Origin: Anaerorudis cellulosivorans
GTDB taxonomy: Bacteria; Bacteroidota; Bacteroidia; Bacteroidales; Dysgonomonadaceae
Assembly (NCBI RefSeq): GCF_025943985.1
Contig: NZ_JAPCWE010000002.1
Span: 177,327-241,326 of the forward strand
Length of the DNA stretch: 64,000 bases
Reading direction: 5' to 3'
Shown here: piece after piece, positions 28,923 through 36,844 of the stretch
Layout: every line of letters begins with the position of its first letter
How positions within the stretch are numbered: the stretch's first letter is position 1
Notes under the pieces: generated by a model
What the model was told of the DNA's origin: nothing
Database searches by the model: none
Seen by the model: the letters and a program-made list of their open reading frames with translations, nothing else
Made by a program: the position numbers and the translations under genes

Positions 28923-29912
28923 ATGAACGAACTCATTTCTCACATCGAATTTTTGCTCCATACCCATGATTGTGTAATCGTTCCCAATCTGGGCGGATTC
29001 GTGCTTAATGTTTACCCTGTCAAAAAGGACGGATGGGCAGCGTTTGATGCTCCCGAATGCGAATTGATATTCAATCAAAATCTCACCTACAACGATGGTC
29101 TGTTGGTTGAATCGTTTATGAAAACCGAAAAGATTTCTTTTGAGACGGCCCATAAACGTGTAGAAGCAGGGGTAAAGGAGTTGAAAAGTGCTCTTCAAGA
29201 AAACGAAACGGTAGCTTTCGGAAAGCTGGGGACTTTCAGCATGAATAAGGAAAGGCGCTATTTATTTACACCCGACGATACGTTTGTGAGACCCGAATAT
29301 TTCGGACTTAAAAAGGTTGCGCTTCAACCGATGATCCATGTGCAACCCGTTGCTCCTCTTGCAGAAACGCAAAAAATCCACCGAATGACAGTACGGAATG
29401 TGGGAATCGGTGCAGCTGTTGCAATCACACTCACCACTATCCTACTGCTTTCTCCGCTGAACAAAAACAGTTATCTGAGGCAAGATGCCGAAATGGCATG
29501 GGAAAGTAGTTTATTCAAAAATAATGAGGCAAAACCCACCTCCCATAAATCAACAGGGTTAACCCAGGCGATGACTCCGACAACTACCCTTGAACAACCT
29601 GTCAATGAAAAAACGCTTGCTCAGCCTGTTGTGGGAAACGTAACTTCACAAAATTCCAACAATACGTCGACAGATGTTGCTATAAAAAAATTTTATATAG
29701 TGATGGGCGTGTATGAGGTACGCAAAGTTGCAGAGGAAATGAAAGCTATGCTTGAATCGGAGGGTTTCACCCAAACTTCATGGCTTGAACGTCCGGGCAG
29801 AATTGATGTTTATGCTGCATCATTTACCGATCCTGAAGCCGCCAACGATTTCCTGAAAAAAGTTCATTCTCAATATCCTCATCATCGCGATGCATGGATA
29901 TTAAACTATTAA
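28923..29912 (+). CDS. HU-CCDC81 and SPOR domain protein
   Basis: 329 residues. The N-terminal part (about 1-135) matches the paired bacterial HU-CCDC81 domains (SHIEFLLHTHDCVIVPNLGGFVL, then FGKLGTFSMNKE). A membrane helix spans about 158-180 (VGIGAAVAITLTTILLLSPL), then a Ser/Thr/Gln-rich linker, and a SPOR domain occupies about 255-329. The topology suggests a cytoplasmic HU-like domain and a periplasmic peptidoglycan-binding SPOR domain, likely at the division site. The family is common in Bacteroidetes but poorly studied. The next gene starts one base after the stop. Confidence 0.85.
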   Translation: MNELISHIEFLLHTHDCVIVPNLGGFVLNVYPVKKDGWAAFDAPECELIFNQNLTYNDGLLVESFMKTEKISFETAHKRVEAGVKELKSALQENETVAFGKLGTFSMNKERRYLFTPDDTFVRPEYFGLKKVALQPMIHVQPVAPLAETQKIHRMTVRNVGIGAAVAITLTTILLLSPLNKNSYLRQDAEMAWESSLFKNNEAKPTSHKSTGLTQAMTPTTTLEQPVNEKTLAQPVVGNVTSQNSNNTSTDVAIKKFYIVMGVYEVRKVAEEMKAMLESEGFTQTSWLERPGRIDVYAASFTDPEAANDFLKKVHSQYPHHRDAWILNY

Positions 29913-29913
29913 A

Positions 29914-30750
29914 ATGGTTGAAAAACACGTCACGTTAATTCCTTACGGTGGTTTAGCTAATCGAATGAAAGCGATAGAATCGCTTCTTCATCTCCTAGGT
30001 GATGCCGAAGCGGAAGGAATGTTTGTATGGTTTAGAGATAAAGGGCTTAATTGCCGTTTCGATCAATTGTTTCAACCCTTGCAGGTAAAAGGATTGATTC
30101 AAAAAGAAGCAGCGTTTACCGATCTTTTTTTATACGATCGTCCCCGTTTAAAGAATTTTTACATCCCCTCTCTCTTTCAACAACTCTTTTATCGCGACTG
30201 CCTTCACGAAAACGAGGTTACGCAGCGGGTTTATGACCATTTTGATTTTAAAGAATGGGTACGGACAAGGAACAACGTTTATTTATCATCCTGTATTTTG
30301 TTTTATCGTAATCCCCATAAAAGATTATTCGCCCATTTTCATCCTCTTCCCCATTTGCAGGAAAAAATAGATGCCGTATGTGCAACATTCTCCTCATATA
30401 CCCTTGGCATTCATATCAGGAGAACAGACAACACAAGAGCAATTGAGAAGAGTCCCACCTCGCTTTATACACAAAAAATGAAAGAGGAAATCGACAAGCA
30501 TCCCGACGTAAAATTCTATGTTGCCTCAGACTCGCTAGAAGAAAAGAAGCAGCTTTCCGTATGTTTTCCGAACAGGATCATCACAATGGATAAAAGCACA
30601 AGCCGCTCTACAATAGAAGGTATGCAAGATGCTCTCGTTGAACTCTATATACTTTCGCGTACCCATGCCGTTTTAGGATCCCCTTACAGTTCGTATGCCG
30701 AAACCGCAGCCTTGATAGGAGATATACCCTTCGAAAAAATGACATTATGA
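29914..30750 (+). CDS. Fucosyltransferase-like protein (NodZ/O-FucT motif)
   Basis: 278 residues with no signal peptide or membrane helix. The best landmark is GIHIRRTDNTRAIE in the middle, matching motif I (HxRRxD) of alpha-1,6- and protein O-fucosyltransferases; the C terminus has a LSRTHAVLGSPYSSYAETAALIG block resembling the SxFS-type donor-binding motif. It probably acts on a nucleotide sugar in the cytoplasm, but donor and acceptor are unknown. It is coupled to the HU/SPOR gene (one-base gap), an unexpected pairing. Confidence is moderate because only these motifs support the call. Confidence 0.62.
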   Translation: MVEKHVTLIPYGGLANRMKAIESLLHLLGDAEAEGMFVWFRDKGLNCRFDQLFQPLQVKGLIQKEAAFTDLFLYDRPRLKNFYIPSLFQQLFYRDCLHENEVTQRVYDHFDFKEWVRTRNNVYLSSCILFYRNPHKRLFAHFHPLPHLQEKIDAVCATFSSYTLGIHIRRTDNTRAIEKSPTSLYTQKMKEEIDKHPDVKFYVASDSLEEKKQLSVCFPNRIITMDKSTSRSTIEGMQDALVELYILSRTHAVLGSPYSSYAETAALIGDIPFEKMTL

Positions 30751-30772
30751 TGGCTGAAAAAACGATTTTTTG

Positions 30773-30780
30773 TATATTTG
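30773..30780 (+). promoter_or_regulatory. -7 promoter box TATATTTG
   Basis: Perfect consensus 46 bases before the chosen TonB-like start at 30827. An ATG at 30788 is possible but would be nearly leaderless. Confidence 0.65.
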
Positions 30781-30826
30781 TCGAATAATGAAGAAAGAAG
30801 TTTATCCGTTAAAAAAGAGAAAAAAT

Positions 30827-31678
30827 ATGAACATCCAAAAATTAATCCGCCCAATAGGAATACTATTTCTTTTCCTTACACTATCTCTTGCGGCAGCCCA
30901 ACAAAAAAAGGCGCCACCGGCATTGGAGAGTGACAAAATTGTAAGCCAACCCGATATCGATCCGATGTTTACCGGAGGTACGGCTGCCATGCATCAATTC
31001 ATTGTCTCAACATTAAATTATCCCAAAGAAGCCATCGAAAAAAATATTCAGGGATTGGTCGTTTACACATTTGTAGTTGAAAAAGACGGAACGCTTTCCA
31101 ACTTTAATCTTATTCATCATGCCGATTCATTGTTGGATGCCGAAGCCCTGCGAATTCTGAAAGCAATGCCGCCGTGGAGACCCGCTAAATATAAAGGCGA
31201 AGTTGTACGGGCAGAAACATACGTGCCCATGTATTTCAAGATAAACAAAAATGCCCGAACTGCTACAAAAAAGGGGTCTTCTCAGGGTAGTTCTATTGCA
31301 AAAACCAATCCTAACATATTGGCAAATGAAGAAATTCTTGCGATTGTGGACGAAATGCCCCAATATCCCGGCGGAGAAGAAAAGCTGACTGAATTTTTAT
31401 CGAAAAAAATCATTTACCCTTCTCAGGCACTCAACAACGGTATTGAAGGACGTATTCTGTGCACATTTATTGTGGCAAAAGACGGCAGCATATCCAATAT
31501 AGAAGTTTTGCAAAGCCCCAATGATGAACTAAGTCAGGAAGCTGTGCGGGTATTGAGTCTGATGCCAAAATGGAATCCGGGAATAAACAACGGCGAGAAA
31601 GTTAACGTAAAATGCGTTCTCCCTATCGATTTTAAAATAGACGAAACGCCTATACCTACTACAACAACAACACATTAA
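30827..31678 (+). CDS. TonB-like periplasmic protein with two TonB C-terminal domains
   Basis: 283 residues from the ATG at 30827; starts at 30770 and 30788 overlap or abut the promoter. A hydrophobic signal (about 6-24, LIRPIGILFLFLTLSLAAAQQ-like) is followed by two TonB_C domains. Domain 1 is about 45-135 (YPKEAIEKNIQGLVVYTFVV ... MPPWRPAKYKGE). Domain 2 is about 180-275 (YPSQALNNGIEGRILCTFIV ... MPKWNPGINNGE). There is no proline-rich spacer and the signal looks cleavable, so energy transduction through ExbBD is doubtful; a periplasmic scaffold role is possible. It ends at the hairpin at 31701. Confidence 0.82.
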   Translation: MNIQKLIRPIGILFLFLTLSLAAAQQKKAPPALESDKIVSQPDIDPMFTGGTAAMHQFIVSTLNYPKEAIEKNIQGLVVYTFVVEKDGTLSNFNLIHHADSLLDAEALRILKAMPPWRPAKYKGEVVRAETYVPMYFKINKNARTATKKGSSQGSSIAKTNPNILANEEILAIVDEMPQYPGGEEKLTEFLSKKIIYPSQALNNGIEGRILCTFIVAKDGSISNIEVLQSPNDELSQEAVRVLSLMPKWNPGINNGEKVNVKCVLPIDFKIDETPIPTTTTTH

Positions 31679-31700
31679 TTTTTTCTAATCTATATGCAAA

Positions 31701-31730
31701 GAGGGTGTCTCACAATGTGATTTCACCCTC
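31701..31730 (+). terminator. Hairpin GAGGGTG/CACCCTC, TonB-like gene terminator
   Basis: A 7-bp perfect outer stem with an inner TCACA-A-TGTGA hairpin, followed by a T-rich run on the plus strand, between convergent genes. It shares 16 identical bases with the hairpin at 15787-15817. Confidence 0.7.
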
Positions 31731-31845
31731 TTTCTATTTTGTACTTTTTTGGAGAACAATTTCAACTATTCAATTTCCTCAACGGCTTGTTTTTTATTTT
31801 GATGCAGCCTCCTCATTTTTTATATCGTTTGAAACAAAAATCGAT

Positions 31846-32460
31846 TTATTCCAGTTTTAATTGAAATTCGCGCAAACCTTTATAGGTATTGACAAACAAA
31901 CGAAAAGAAACGGGATCCGGGTTTCCCGGAGAACGCAAACTCGTTATCAGAAACGAAGCATAAAAGGTCTGTGGATATCCCGGAGGATCGTTATTCCGTG
32001 AATGACTGAAATACAAATTGATAGTAGAAGAAGTCATGTCTCTGAATAGTCCGATACGATGCAATTGGGAGTAATATTCTGTTTCGAAAATCATATTGAG
32101 ATAACCGCCACTTACCCACACGCTCCGTATCTTTACCGGATCAGTTGAAAGCTGCTGAGAAAAAGCCAACGGTTGTATGTCTCCGGTGAAAATATCTGAC
32201 ACATGGTTTACTTTTACGGTATCCTCTCGAAGTGGTGTATAGTTAAGAATCACACGCTGACCGGTGTTGCCTGAATAATTTATCGGCTCCTTCGGAATTA
32301 GCACCCGCCGGTTATCAAGTTGAAAAGAAATACGTCTATCAAGATTGACAACAGTAGCAAAATCCACAAAAAAATCGTCGATACGTTCTGTTTCTTTCTC
32401 GCATCCGGTAGCAAGAAAAGAAATAACGATTACCAGGGTGACGAATAATTTTCTTTTCAT
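31846..32460 (-). CDS. NigD-like lipoprotein
   Basis: 204 residues with a lipoprotein signal (FLATGC, Cys about residue 20). The two-part beta layout matches the NigD-like N- and C-terminal domains of Bacteroidales: an N-terminal OB-like barrel (GQRVILNYTPLREDT) and a C-terminal sandwich (NLYFSHSRNNDPPGYPQTFYASFLI). NigD in Bacteroides is an immunity-linked name of limited meaning; the function here is unknown. It follows the acyltransferase by 15 bases as the last gene of the PASTA-rluD-ddl run. Confidence 0.78.
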   Translation of the reverse strand: MKRKLFVTLVIVISFLATGCEKETERIDDFFVDFATVVNLDRRISFQLDNRRVLIPKEPINYSGNTGQRVILNYTPLREDTVKVNHVSDIFTGDIQPLAFSQQLSTDPVKIRSVWVSGGYLNMIFETEYYSQLHRIGLFRDMTSSTINLYFSHSRNNDPPGYPQTFYASFLITSLRSPGNPDPVSFRLFVNTYKGLREFQLKLE

Positions 32461-32475
32461 TTTCGCCTCAACAAA

Positions 32476-33639
32476 TTACAGGATTGGCTGCACACTTAGA
32501 AAATTTTTTACCGGATTGCCGTACATCTCGACAATTTTTTGGCGTAAAAAAGCCACATCTCTATTCTTCAGTTGAATCTTATCGATCTGTTTATCGACAT
32601 ATTCCATAAAAGCCTTCTTGTCTTCAGCTGTATATTCCGATTGAAATGAAGAAGAGTTTGTCATTAGATCGTAAGCCACATAATTGAAGGGGTAAAAAAT
32701 ATAATTCCTGTAAATTTCCTCATCGATAATACATGCAGCGGCTTCGAGTAACGATGATTTTGGCAAAGAAAGATCCAGTTGATCGAGTTTCGAATTGATC
32801 CCTTCTCCAAATTTAAAGTACACTCTGCCCTTATATCCGTAAATTCCCGTCAACATATTTTCAAGATCATCGGCAGGCGTTTTTTTATGGTGAGGATTGT
32901 CGCGTTTTAATTGAAATTCCTTTGCTTTGAGGAAATCGCAAGGATCAAATTCATAAGAGATAGCAAGCGGAACAATGCGTAATGCTTTCAACATTTCAAT
33001 AGGACGTGAACTATCTTTCAATGTCATCATTTTCAGCAGGCTCACTTGTGTATGATCATTGGAATCTTTAGCACGCCCTTCGCGCTGGGCAATCCAAATC
33101 GATTGATTTCTCTCTCTTACCGTATAATGAATGTATTCCGACAAATGCCGGGATGTCTCAAGCATTTTCCGGATAGGAACATTTCGTTTCACGATAAAAC
33201 TTTTATTGAGTCGTACCAGATGAGTAATCCAAGGATATATAAGCAAATTATCGCCAATGGCAACCTCCGTTGTATCCATTCCTTGAAAATAAAGAAGTAT
33301 ATTCAGAAAAGCAGCATCCAATACAATATCGCGATGATTTGAAATAATTACATGACTCAACCCGTCTTTTATATTATCCCAATTAAACCCTTTCACTTCC
33401 TTCGTTGTATTCGCTATAAACTGTTCAAGAACAGGATAAACAATCTTGATTTGAAATTCGTTTACGGTTTTGCAACTTCTCATGAGCGAACAGAATTGTT
33501 CCCAACTCATCGGTTTGATAACCGATTCAGCAGCTATTCTGAATCTATCGTCAGCAAGAAGTTTTTCGATTGTTTCAGGCACTTCGCTGTCGTAAACCGG
33601 ACGAATATCGTCGAATGAGGTAGATAGAACGGATTCCAT
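32476..33639 (-). CDS. PlsC-type 1-acylglycerol-3-phosphate acyltransferase
   Basis: 387 residues from the ATG at 33639, chosen because it starts just after the ddl stop; a longer frame would begin inside ddl. The acyltransferase motif I appears as SNHRDIVLDAAF (HxxxxD) and motif III as WIAQREGRAKD, with a long N-terminal helical region typical of the Bacteroidetes form. It probably transfers an acyl chain in phospholipid synthesis at the inner membrane. It is in the conserved operon PASTA-rluD-ddl-acyltransferase. Confidence 0.83.
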   Translation of the reverse strand: MESVLSTSFDDIRPVYDSEVPETIEKLLADDRFRIAAESVIKPMSWEQFCSLMRSCKTVNEFQIKIVYPVLEQFIANTTKEVKGFNWDNIKDGLSHVIISNHRDIVLDAAFLNILLYFQGMDTTEVAIGDNLLIYPWITHLVRLNKSFIVKRNVPIRKMLETSRHLSEYIHYTVRERNQSIWIAQREGRAKDSNDHTQVSLLKMMTLKDSSRPIEMLKALRIVPLAISYEFDPCDFLKAKEFQLKRDNPHHKKTPADDLENMLTGIYGYKGRVYFKFGEGINSKLDQLDLSLPKSSLLEAAACIIDEEIYRNYIFYPFNYVAYDLMTNSSSFQSEYTAEDKKAFMEYVDKQIDKIQLKNRDVAFLRQKIVEMYGNPVKNFLSVQPIL

Positions 33640-33649
33640 AGGTTTTATT

Positions 33650-34636
33650 TTAAAGGGGATTGGCTTTACTGAATTCAAATTCGATAATTTCACTCAGTAT
33701 ATGGGTCAGGGAAAGATTTGCTGCTGCCACTTGCTGCGGTATGAAACTGGTAGCTGTCATACCGGGGGTAGTGTTTACTTCCAACAAAACAGGTGTTTCA
33801 TTAGAAATAATGTAATCGGCACGAATAATTCCTTTTGCCCCAACCCAATCGTATATCGATATGGTTTCTTCCCAAATTTTCGTGGTCATCTCATCGGAAA
33901 TGCGTGCAGGCGTAATTTCTTCGACCTGACCATTATACTTGGCTTCATAATCAAAAAATTCGTTATGCGTAACCACCTCGGTGAGAGGTAAAACGTGTAT
34001 CCCTTGCCGGGTTTTATAGCAACCACACGTGACTTCGGTTCCCGCAACAAAACGTTCGATGATAACTTCCGACGATTCGCGAAAAGCATCGAAAACCGCT
34101 TTTTCCAGCTGAGATGTTTCTTTTACTTTGGTGGTCGCAAAACTCGAGCCGCCGGCATTCGGTTTCACAAAAACAGGCAATCCCAAACGAGAAACAATTT
34201 CATTCGGATTGAAAGAAGAATCTTTCTTCAAAAGAATCGATTGGGGCACCTTTATACCGAAACTTTTCAAAAAATGGTTGCAGATAAATTTGTTAAAAGT
34301 CAAAGCGGATGCCAATACGCCACTGTTTGAATAAGGAAGACGAAGCATATCGAAATAACCTTGCAACGTGCCGTCTTCTCCCGGCGTTCCATGAATGGTA
34401 ATATAGGCAAAATCGAACGTTATTTTCCGGCCATCAGCCGTAAAACTAAAATCGTTTTTATCAATTGGATATGCGTTATTCCTATACTCGGCCGACCACG
34501 ATTCCTTATCGATTTTTACTTTATAAACCTCATATTTCTCCTTATCCATAAAGGAATAAATTCCGGCAGCACTTTTTTCGGACACTTCTTTTTCTGAAGA
34601 ATAGCCGCCCCACACAATGGCTATATTTTTTTTCAT
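33650..34636 (-). CDS. ddl: D-alanine--D-alanine ligase
   Basis: 328 residues from the ATG at 34636 (MKKNIAIVWGGYSSEKEVS). ATP-grasp features include IHGTPGEDGTLQGYFDMLRLPYSNSG-type substrate loop, FVKPNAGGSSFATTKV, and the C-terminal VLLEVNTTPGMTATS metal-binding strand. It makes D-Ala-D-Ala for peptidoglycan precursors in the cytoplasm. The start lies two bases after the rluD-type stop; translational coupling is likely. Confidence 0.95.
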   Translation of the reverse strand: MKKNIAIVWGGYSSEKEVSEKSAAGIYSFMDKEKYEVYKVKIDKESWSAEYRNNAYPIDKNDFSFTADGRKITFDFAYITIHGTPGEDGTLQGYFDMLRLPYSNSGVLASALTFNKFICNHFLKSFGIKVPQSILLKKDSSFNPNEIVSRLGLPVFVKPNAGGSSFATTKVKETSQLEKAVFDAFRESSEVIIERFVAGTEVTCGCYKTRQGIHVLPLTEVVTHNEFFDYEAKYNGQVEEITPARISDEMTTKIWEETISIYDWVGAKGIIRADYIISNETPVLLEVNTTPGMTATSFIPQQVAAANLSLTHILSEIIEFEFSKANPL

Positions 34637-34638
34637 AG

Positions 34639-35721
34639 TTACGATTTTAATTGCTGTGCAATAGTGTAAATACGCCATTTACGAATCACTTCCTGCATGT
34701 CGGCCGGTATTTCGCTCTCGAAGAACATTTCTTTACCGGTTGAAGGATGTATAAATCCTAATGTTTGAGCATGCAAACATTGACGGGGGCATGCGGCAAA
34801 ACAATTGTAAACAAATTGTTTGTACCTGACAGAACGCAAACCGTAAAGTATCTCGTTTCCCCCATAACGTTCATCATTAAAAAGCGGATGACCGATATGT
34901 TTCATGTGAACACGGATCTGGTGGGTGCGTCCCGTTTCCAATCTGCACTGCACAAGGGTTACGTACCCGAATCGCTCCATCACTTGATAATGGGTAACGG
35001 CGGTTTTCCCCATCTCACCCTCGGGAAAAACACGCATGAGCATACGGTTCTTGGGATCGCGACCTATATTTCCCTCAATACGACCCTCGTCATTTTCCAA
35101 ATCACCCCATGCCAATGCAATATACTGACGTTTGGTTGTTTTGTTGTAAAATTGAAGGGATAAGTTGGTTTTGGCTTCCGGTGTTTTGGCAATAAGCAGC
35201 AAGCCCGACGTATCCTTATCGATACGATGTACCATTCCTACACGTGGATCATCCAAACGAATTCCCTCCTCATAATTCAGATAATAAGCAATGGCATTGA
35301 TGAGGGTACCGGAATAATTGCCATGACCGGGATGCACTACCATGCCTGCCGGTTTATTCACCACCATCAGGTCATTATCTTCATAAACAATATTAAGGGG
35401 AATATCCTCGGGAATAATTTCCACTTCGTGACGTGGTTTGTCCATCACGATAGAAATTACGTCCATCGGCTTTACTCGGTAACTCGACTTTACCGGCATA
35501 TCATTCACCAGAATACACCCTGCTTCAGCCGCTTGCTGAATGCGGTTTCGGGAAATTCCTTCAATACGATCCGATAAAAATTTATCGATTCGCAGCAGGC
35601 TCTGCCCTTTATCGGCTACAAAGCGATAATGTTCGTATTTTTTGCTCTCTTCCGATGCGACTATTTCGTCATCTCCTTCTTCCCAAAGATCGTTTATTTG
35701 ATCGAAATCTTTTTTCAACAC
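34639..35721 (-). CDS. rluD: RluA-family pseudouridine synthase with S4 domain (RluD-like)
   Basis: 360 residues. An acidic N-terminal tail (about 1-35) precedes an S4 RNA-binding domain (LLRIDKFLSDRIEGISRNRIQ) and the catalytic domain with MVHRIDKDTSGLLLIAKT, whose Asp is the nucleophile, and GRTHQIRVHMKHIGHPLFND. It probably makes the conserved pseudouridines of 23S rRNA helix 69, as RluD does; the precise site is inferred. It is encoded between the PASTA gene and ddl, a gene order typical of Bacteroidetes. Confidence 0.9.
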   Translation of the reverse strand: MLKKDFDQINDLWEEGDDEIVASEESKKYEHYRFVADKGQSLLRIDKFLSDRIEGISRNRIQQAAEAGCILVNDMPVKSSYRVKPMDVISIVMDKPRHEVEIIPEDIPLNIVYEDNDLMVVNKPAGMVVHPGHGNYSGTLINAIAYYLNYEEGIRLDDPRVGMVHRIDKDTSGLLLIAKTPEAKTNLSLQFYNKTTKRQYIALAWGDLENDEGRIEGNIGRDPKNRMLMRVFPEGEMGKTAVTHYQVMERFGYVTLVQCRLETGRTHQIRVHMKHIGHPLFNDERYGGNEILYGLRSVRYKQFVYNCFAACPRQCLHAQTLGFIHPSTGKEMFFESEIPADMQEVIRKWRIYTIAQQLKS

Positions 35722-35741
35722 TATATTTCCGAAAAATTAAT

Positions 35742-36437
35742 TTAGAAAAATGATTCGTCTATATTCGTATTCTTCTGCTGCTTGGAAACCGATCGATTTT
35801 TTATCTCGATATCGCCGGAATCCCGAGCAGAAATCTGATCAGGCGACATAATATATTCATTAGTCATTCCGAGAGAATCGGTTAACTGTCCGTTTCCGAC
35901 AATTAATTTCAGTGGTGATCCCGCCGGAACTTTTTCATTAGGCATCAACTTTCTTCCCCGATATTCCACACCCAAAACCAAACCGGAATATTCGGAAGGC
36001 ACTTCTTCAATAGATAGTTGAGTAAAACCCATTGAAATCAAAAGTGCTTGAGCTTGACGCAACGAATAATCGACTAGTTCAGGCATTGTAACCTGTTGAG
36101 GTGTCTTCGCATACACAGCAACATAGATAGCCCGTCCTTTCTTTACCTTGCTATTTTCTTCAGGTACCTGTTCAATAATGGCACCGGGAACGGCATCTTT
36201 CTGATAAACGGAATCGATTATTTCGATATGCAGTCCTTTCGATTTCAATATCGCATTGGCTTCTTCAACTTGCAAGCCTGCAAGTTTTGGCACACTCACG
36301 TTTTGGTCGTGCCGGGTGTACACTTTCAAAAAAAGAAGGGTTAATATCAGAAGAACAACGGAGACAAGAACAATCAAAAGAAGATTCTTGATGATGCTGT
36401 TTTCAAAAAAGCGTTTTGAAGGTTGTTTGGCATTCAT
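35742..36437 (-). CDS. PASTA-domain membrane protein
   Basis: 231 residues: a short cytoplasmic N terminus, one membrane helix (about 19-41), then three PASTA repeats in the periplasm (VSVPKLAGLQVEEANAILKSKG, VTMPELVDYSLRQAQALLISMG, and a degenerate third with GAGSPLKLIVGNG-like end), and a charged tail. Unlike PASTA kinases it has no kinase domain. It probably binds peptidoglycan; the adjacency to ddl fits a cell-wall role. It leads a five-gene operon from the -7 box at 36490. Confidence 0.85.
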   Translation of the reverse strand: MNAKQPSKRFFENSIIKNLLLIVLVSVVLLILTLLFLKVYTRHDQNVSVPKLAGLQVEEANAILKSKGLHIEIIDSVYQKDAVPGAIIEQVPEENSKVKKGRAIYVAVYAKTPQQVTMPELVDYSLRQAQALLISMGFTQLSIEEVPSEYSGLVLGVEYRGRKLMPNEKVPAGSPLKLIVGNGQLTDSLGMTNEYIMSPDQISARDSGDIEIKNRSVSKQQKNTNIDESFF

Positions 36438-36489
36438 AGGTATCGTAATGTCATATTCTTATACTTCTTAAACAGAATGATTATCGCCG

Positions 36490-36497
36490 CAAAGGTA
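36490..36497 (-). promoter_or_regulatory. -7 promoter box (TACCTTTG on minus strand)
   Basis: CAAAGGTA on the plus strand, giving the PASTA-rluD-ddl-acyltransferase-NigD operon a leader of about 45 nt. Confidence 0.66.
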
Positions 36498-36559
36498 CAA
36501 AAAAAACGACTGCTGTCGAATATAAAAGATATTTTCGTTTGTTAACCCTTTAAAAACAA

Positions 36560-36594
36560 AAAAGCAGGAATACGGGTATCATATTCTTGCTTTT
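36560..36594 (-). terminator. rpmH intrinsic terminator
   Basis: A 13-base near-perfect stem (AAAAGCAGGAATA / TATTCTTGCTTTT) with a 9-base loop, followed on the minus strand by TTTTTTGTTTTT. It lies 18 bases after the rpmH stop and just upstream of the PASTA operon promoter. Confidence 0.8.
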
Positions 36595-36612
36595 CCGGAG
36601 AAAAAAATGAAA

Positions 36613-36759
36613 TTAAAATTCATCCGATACGGTTAGCTTGGCTCTGCCTTTAGCCCGACGTGCAGCCAATACTTTTCTGCCGTTTTTTGTAGCCATTCTT
36701 GCACGAAACCCGTGTTTGTTCTTTCTCTTTTTTACGGAAGGTTGATATGTCCTTTTCAT
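36613..36759 (-). CDS. rpmH: 50S ribosomal protein L34
   Basis: A 48-codon gene. The protein begins [18 protein letters not shown] and continues [17 protein letters not shown], then [12 protein letters not shown], all diagnostic of L34. It is a small basic protein of the large ribosomal subunit. It is a single-gene transcript: the -7 box at 36798-36805 is about 40 bases upstream and the terminator at 36560-36594 follows. It is not next to dnaA or rnpA in this genome. Confidence 0.97.
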   Translation of the reverse strand: MKRTYQPSVKKRKNKHGFRARMATKNGRKVLAARRAKGRAKLTVSDEF

Positions 36760-36797
36760 TTTGTATGGTTTTTTATTTTGTTTCTATTAATAAGCCG

Positions 36798-36805
36798 CAA
36801 AATTA
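36798..36805 (-). promoter_or_regulatory. -7 promoter box for rpmH (TAATTTTG on minus strand)
   Basis: CAAAATTA on the plus strand, between the phoH stop and rpmH. Leader of about 33 nt. Confidence 0.66.
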
Positions 36806-36844
36806 GGGATAATTTTTGAATTAATCAATTTTTATGGACATCAA

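Noticed and set aside
31846..32460. Bacteriocin immunity locus, from the NigD label
   Set aside because: NigD-like is only a family name; the gene is at the end of a cell-wall/lipid operon and no bacteriocin gene is nearby.
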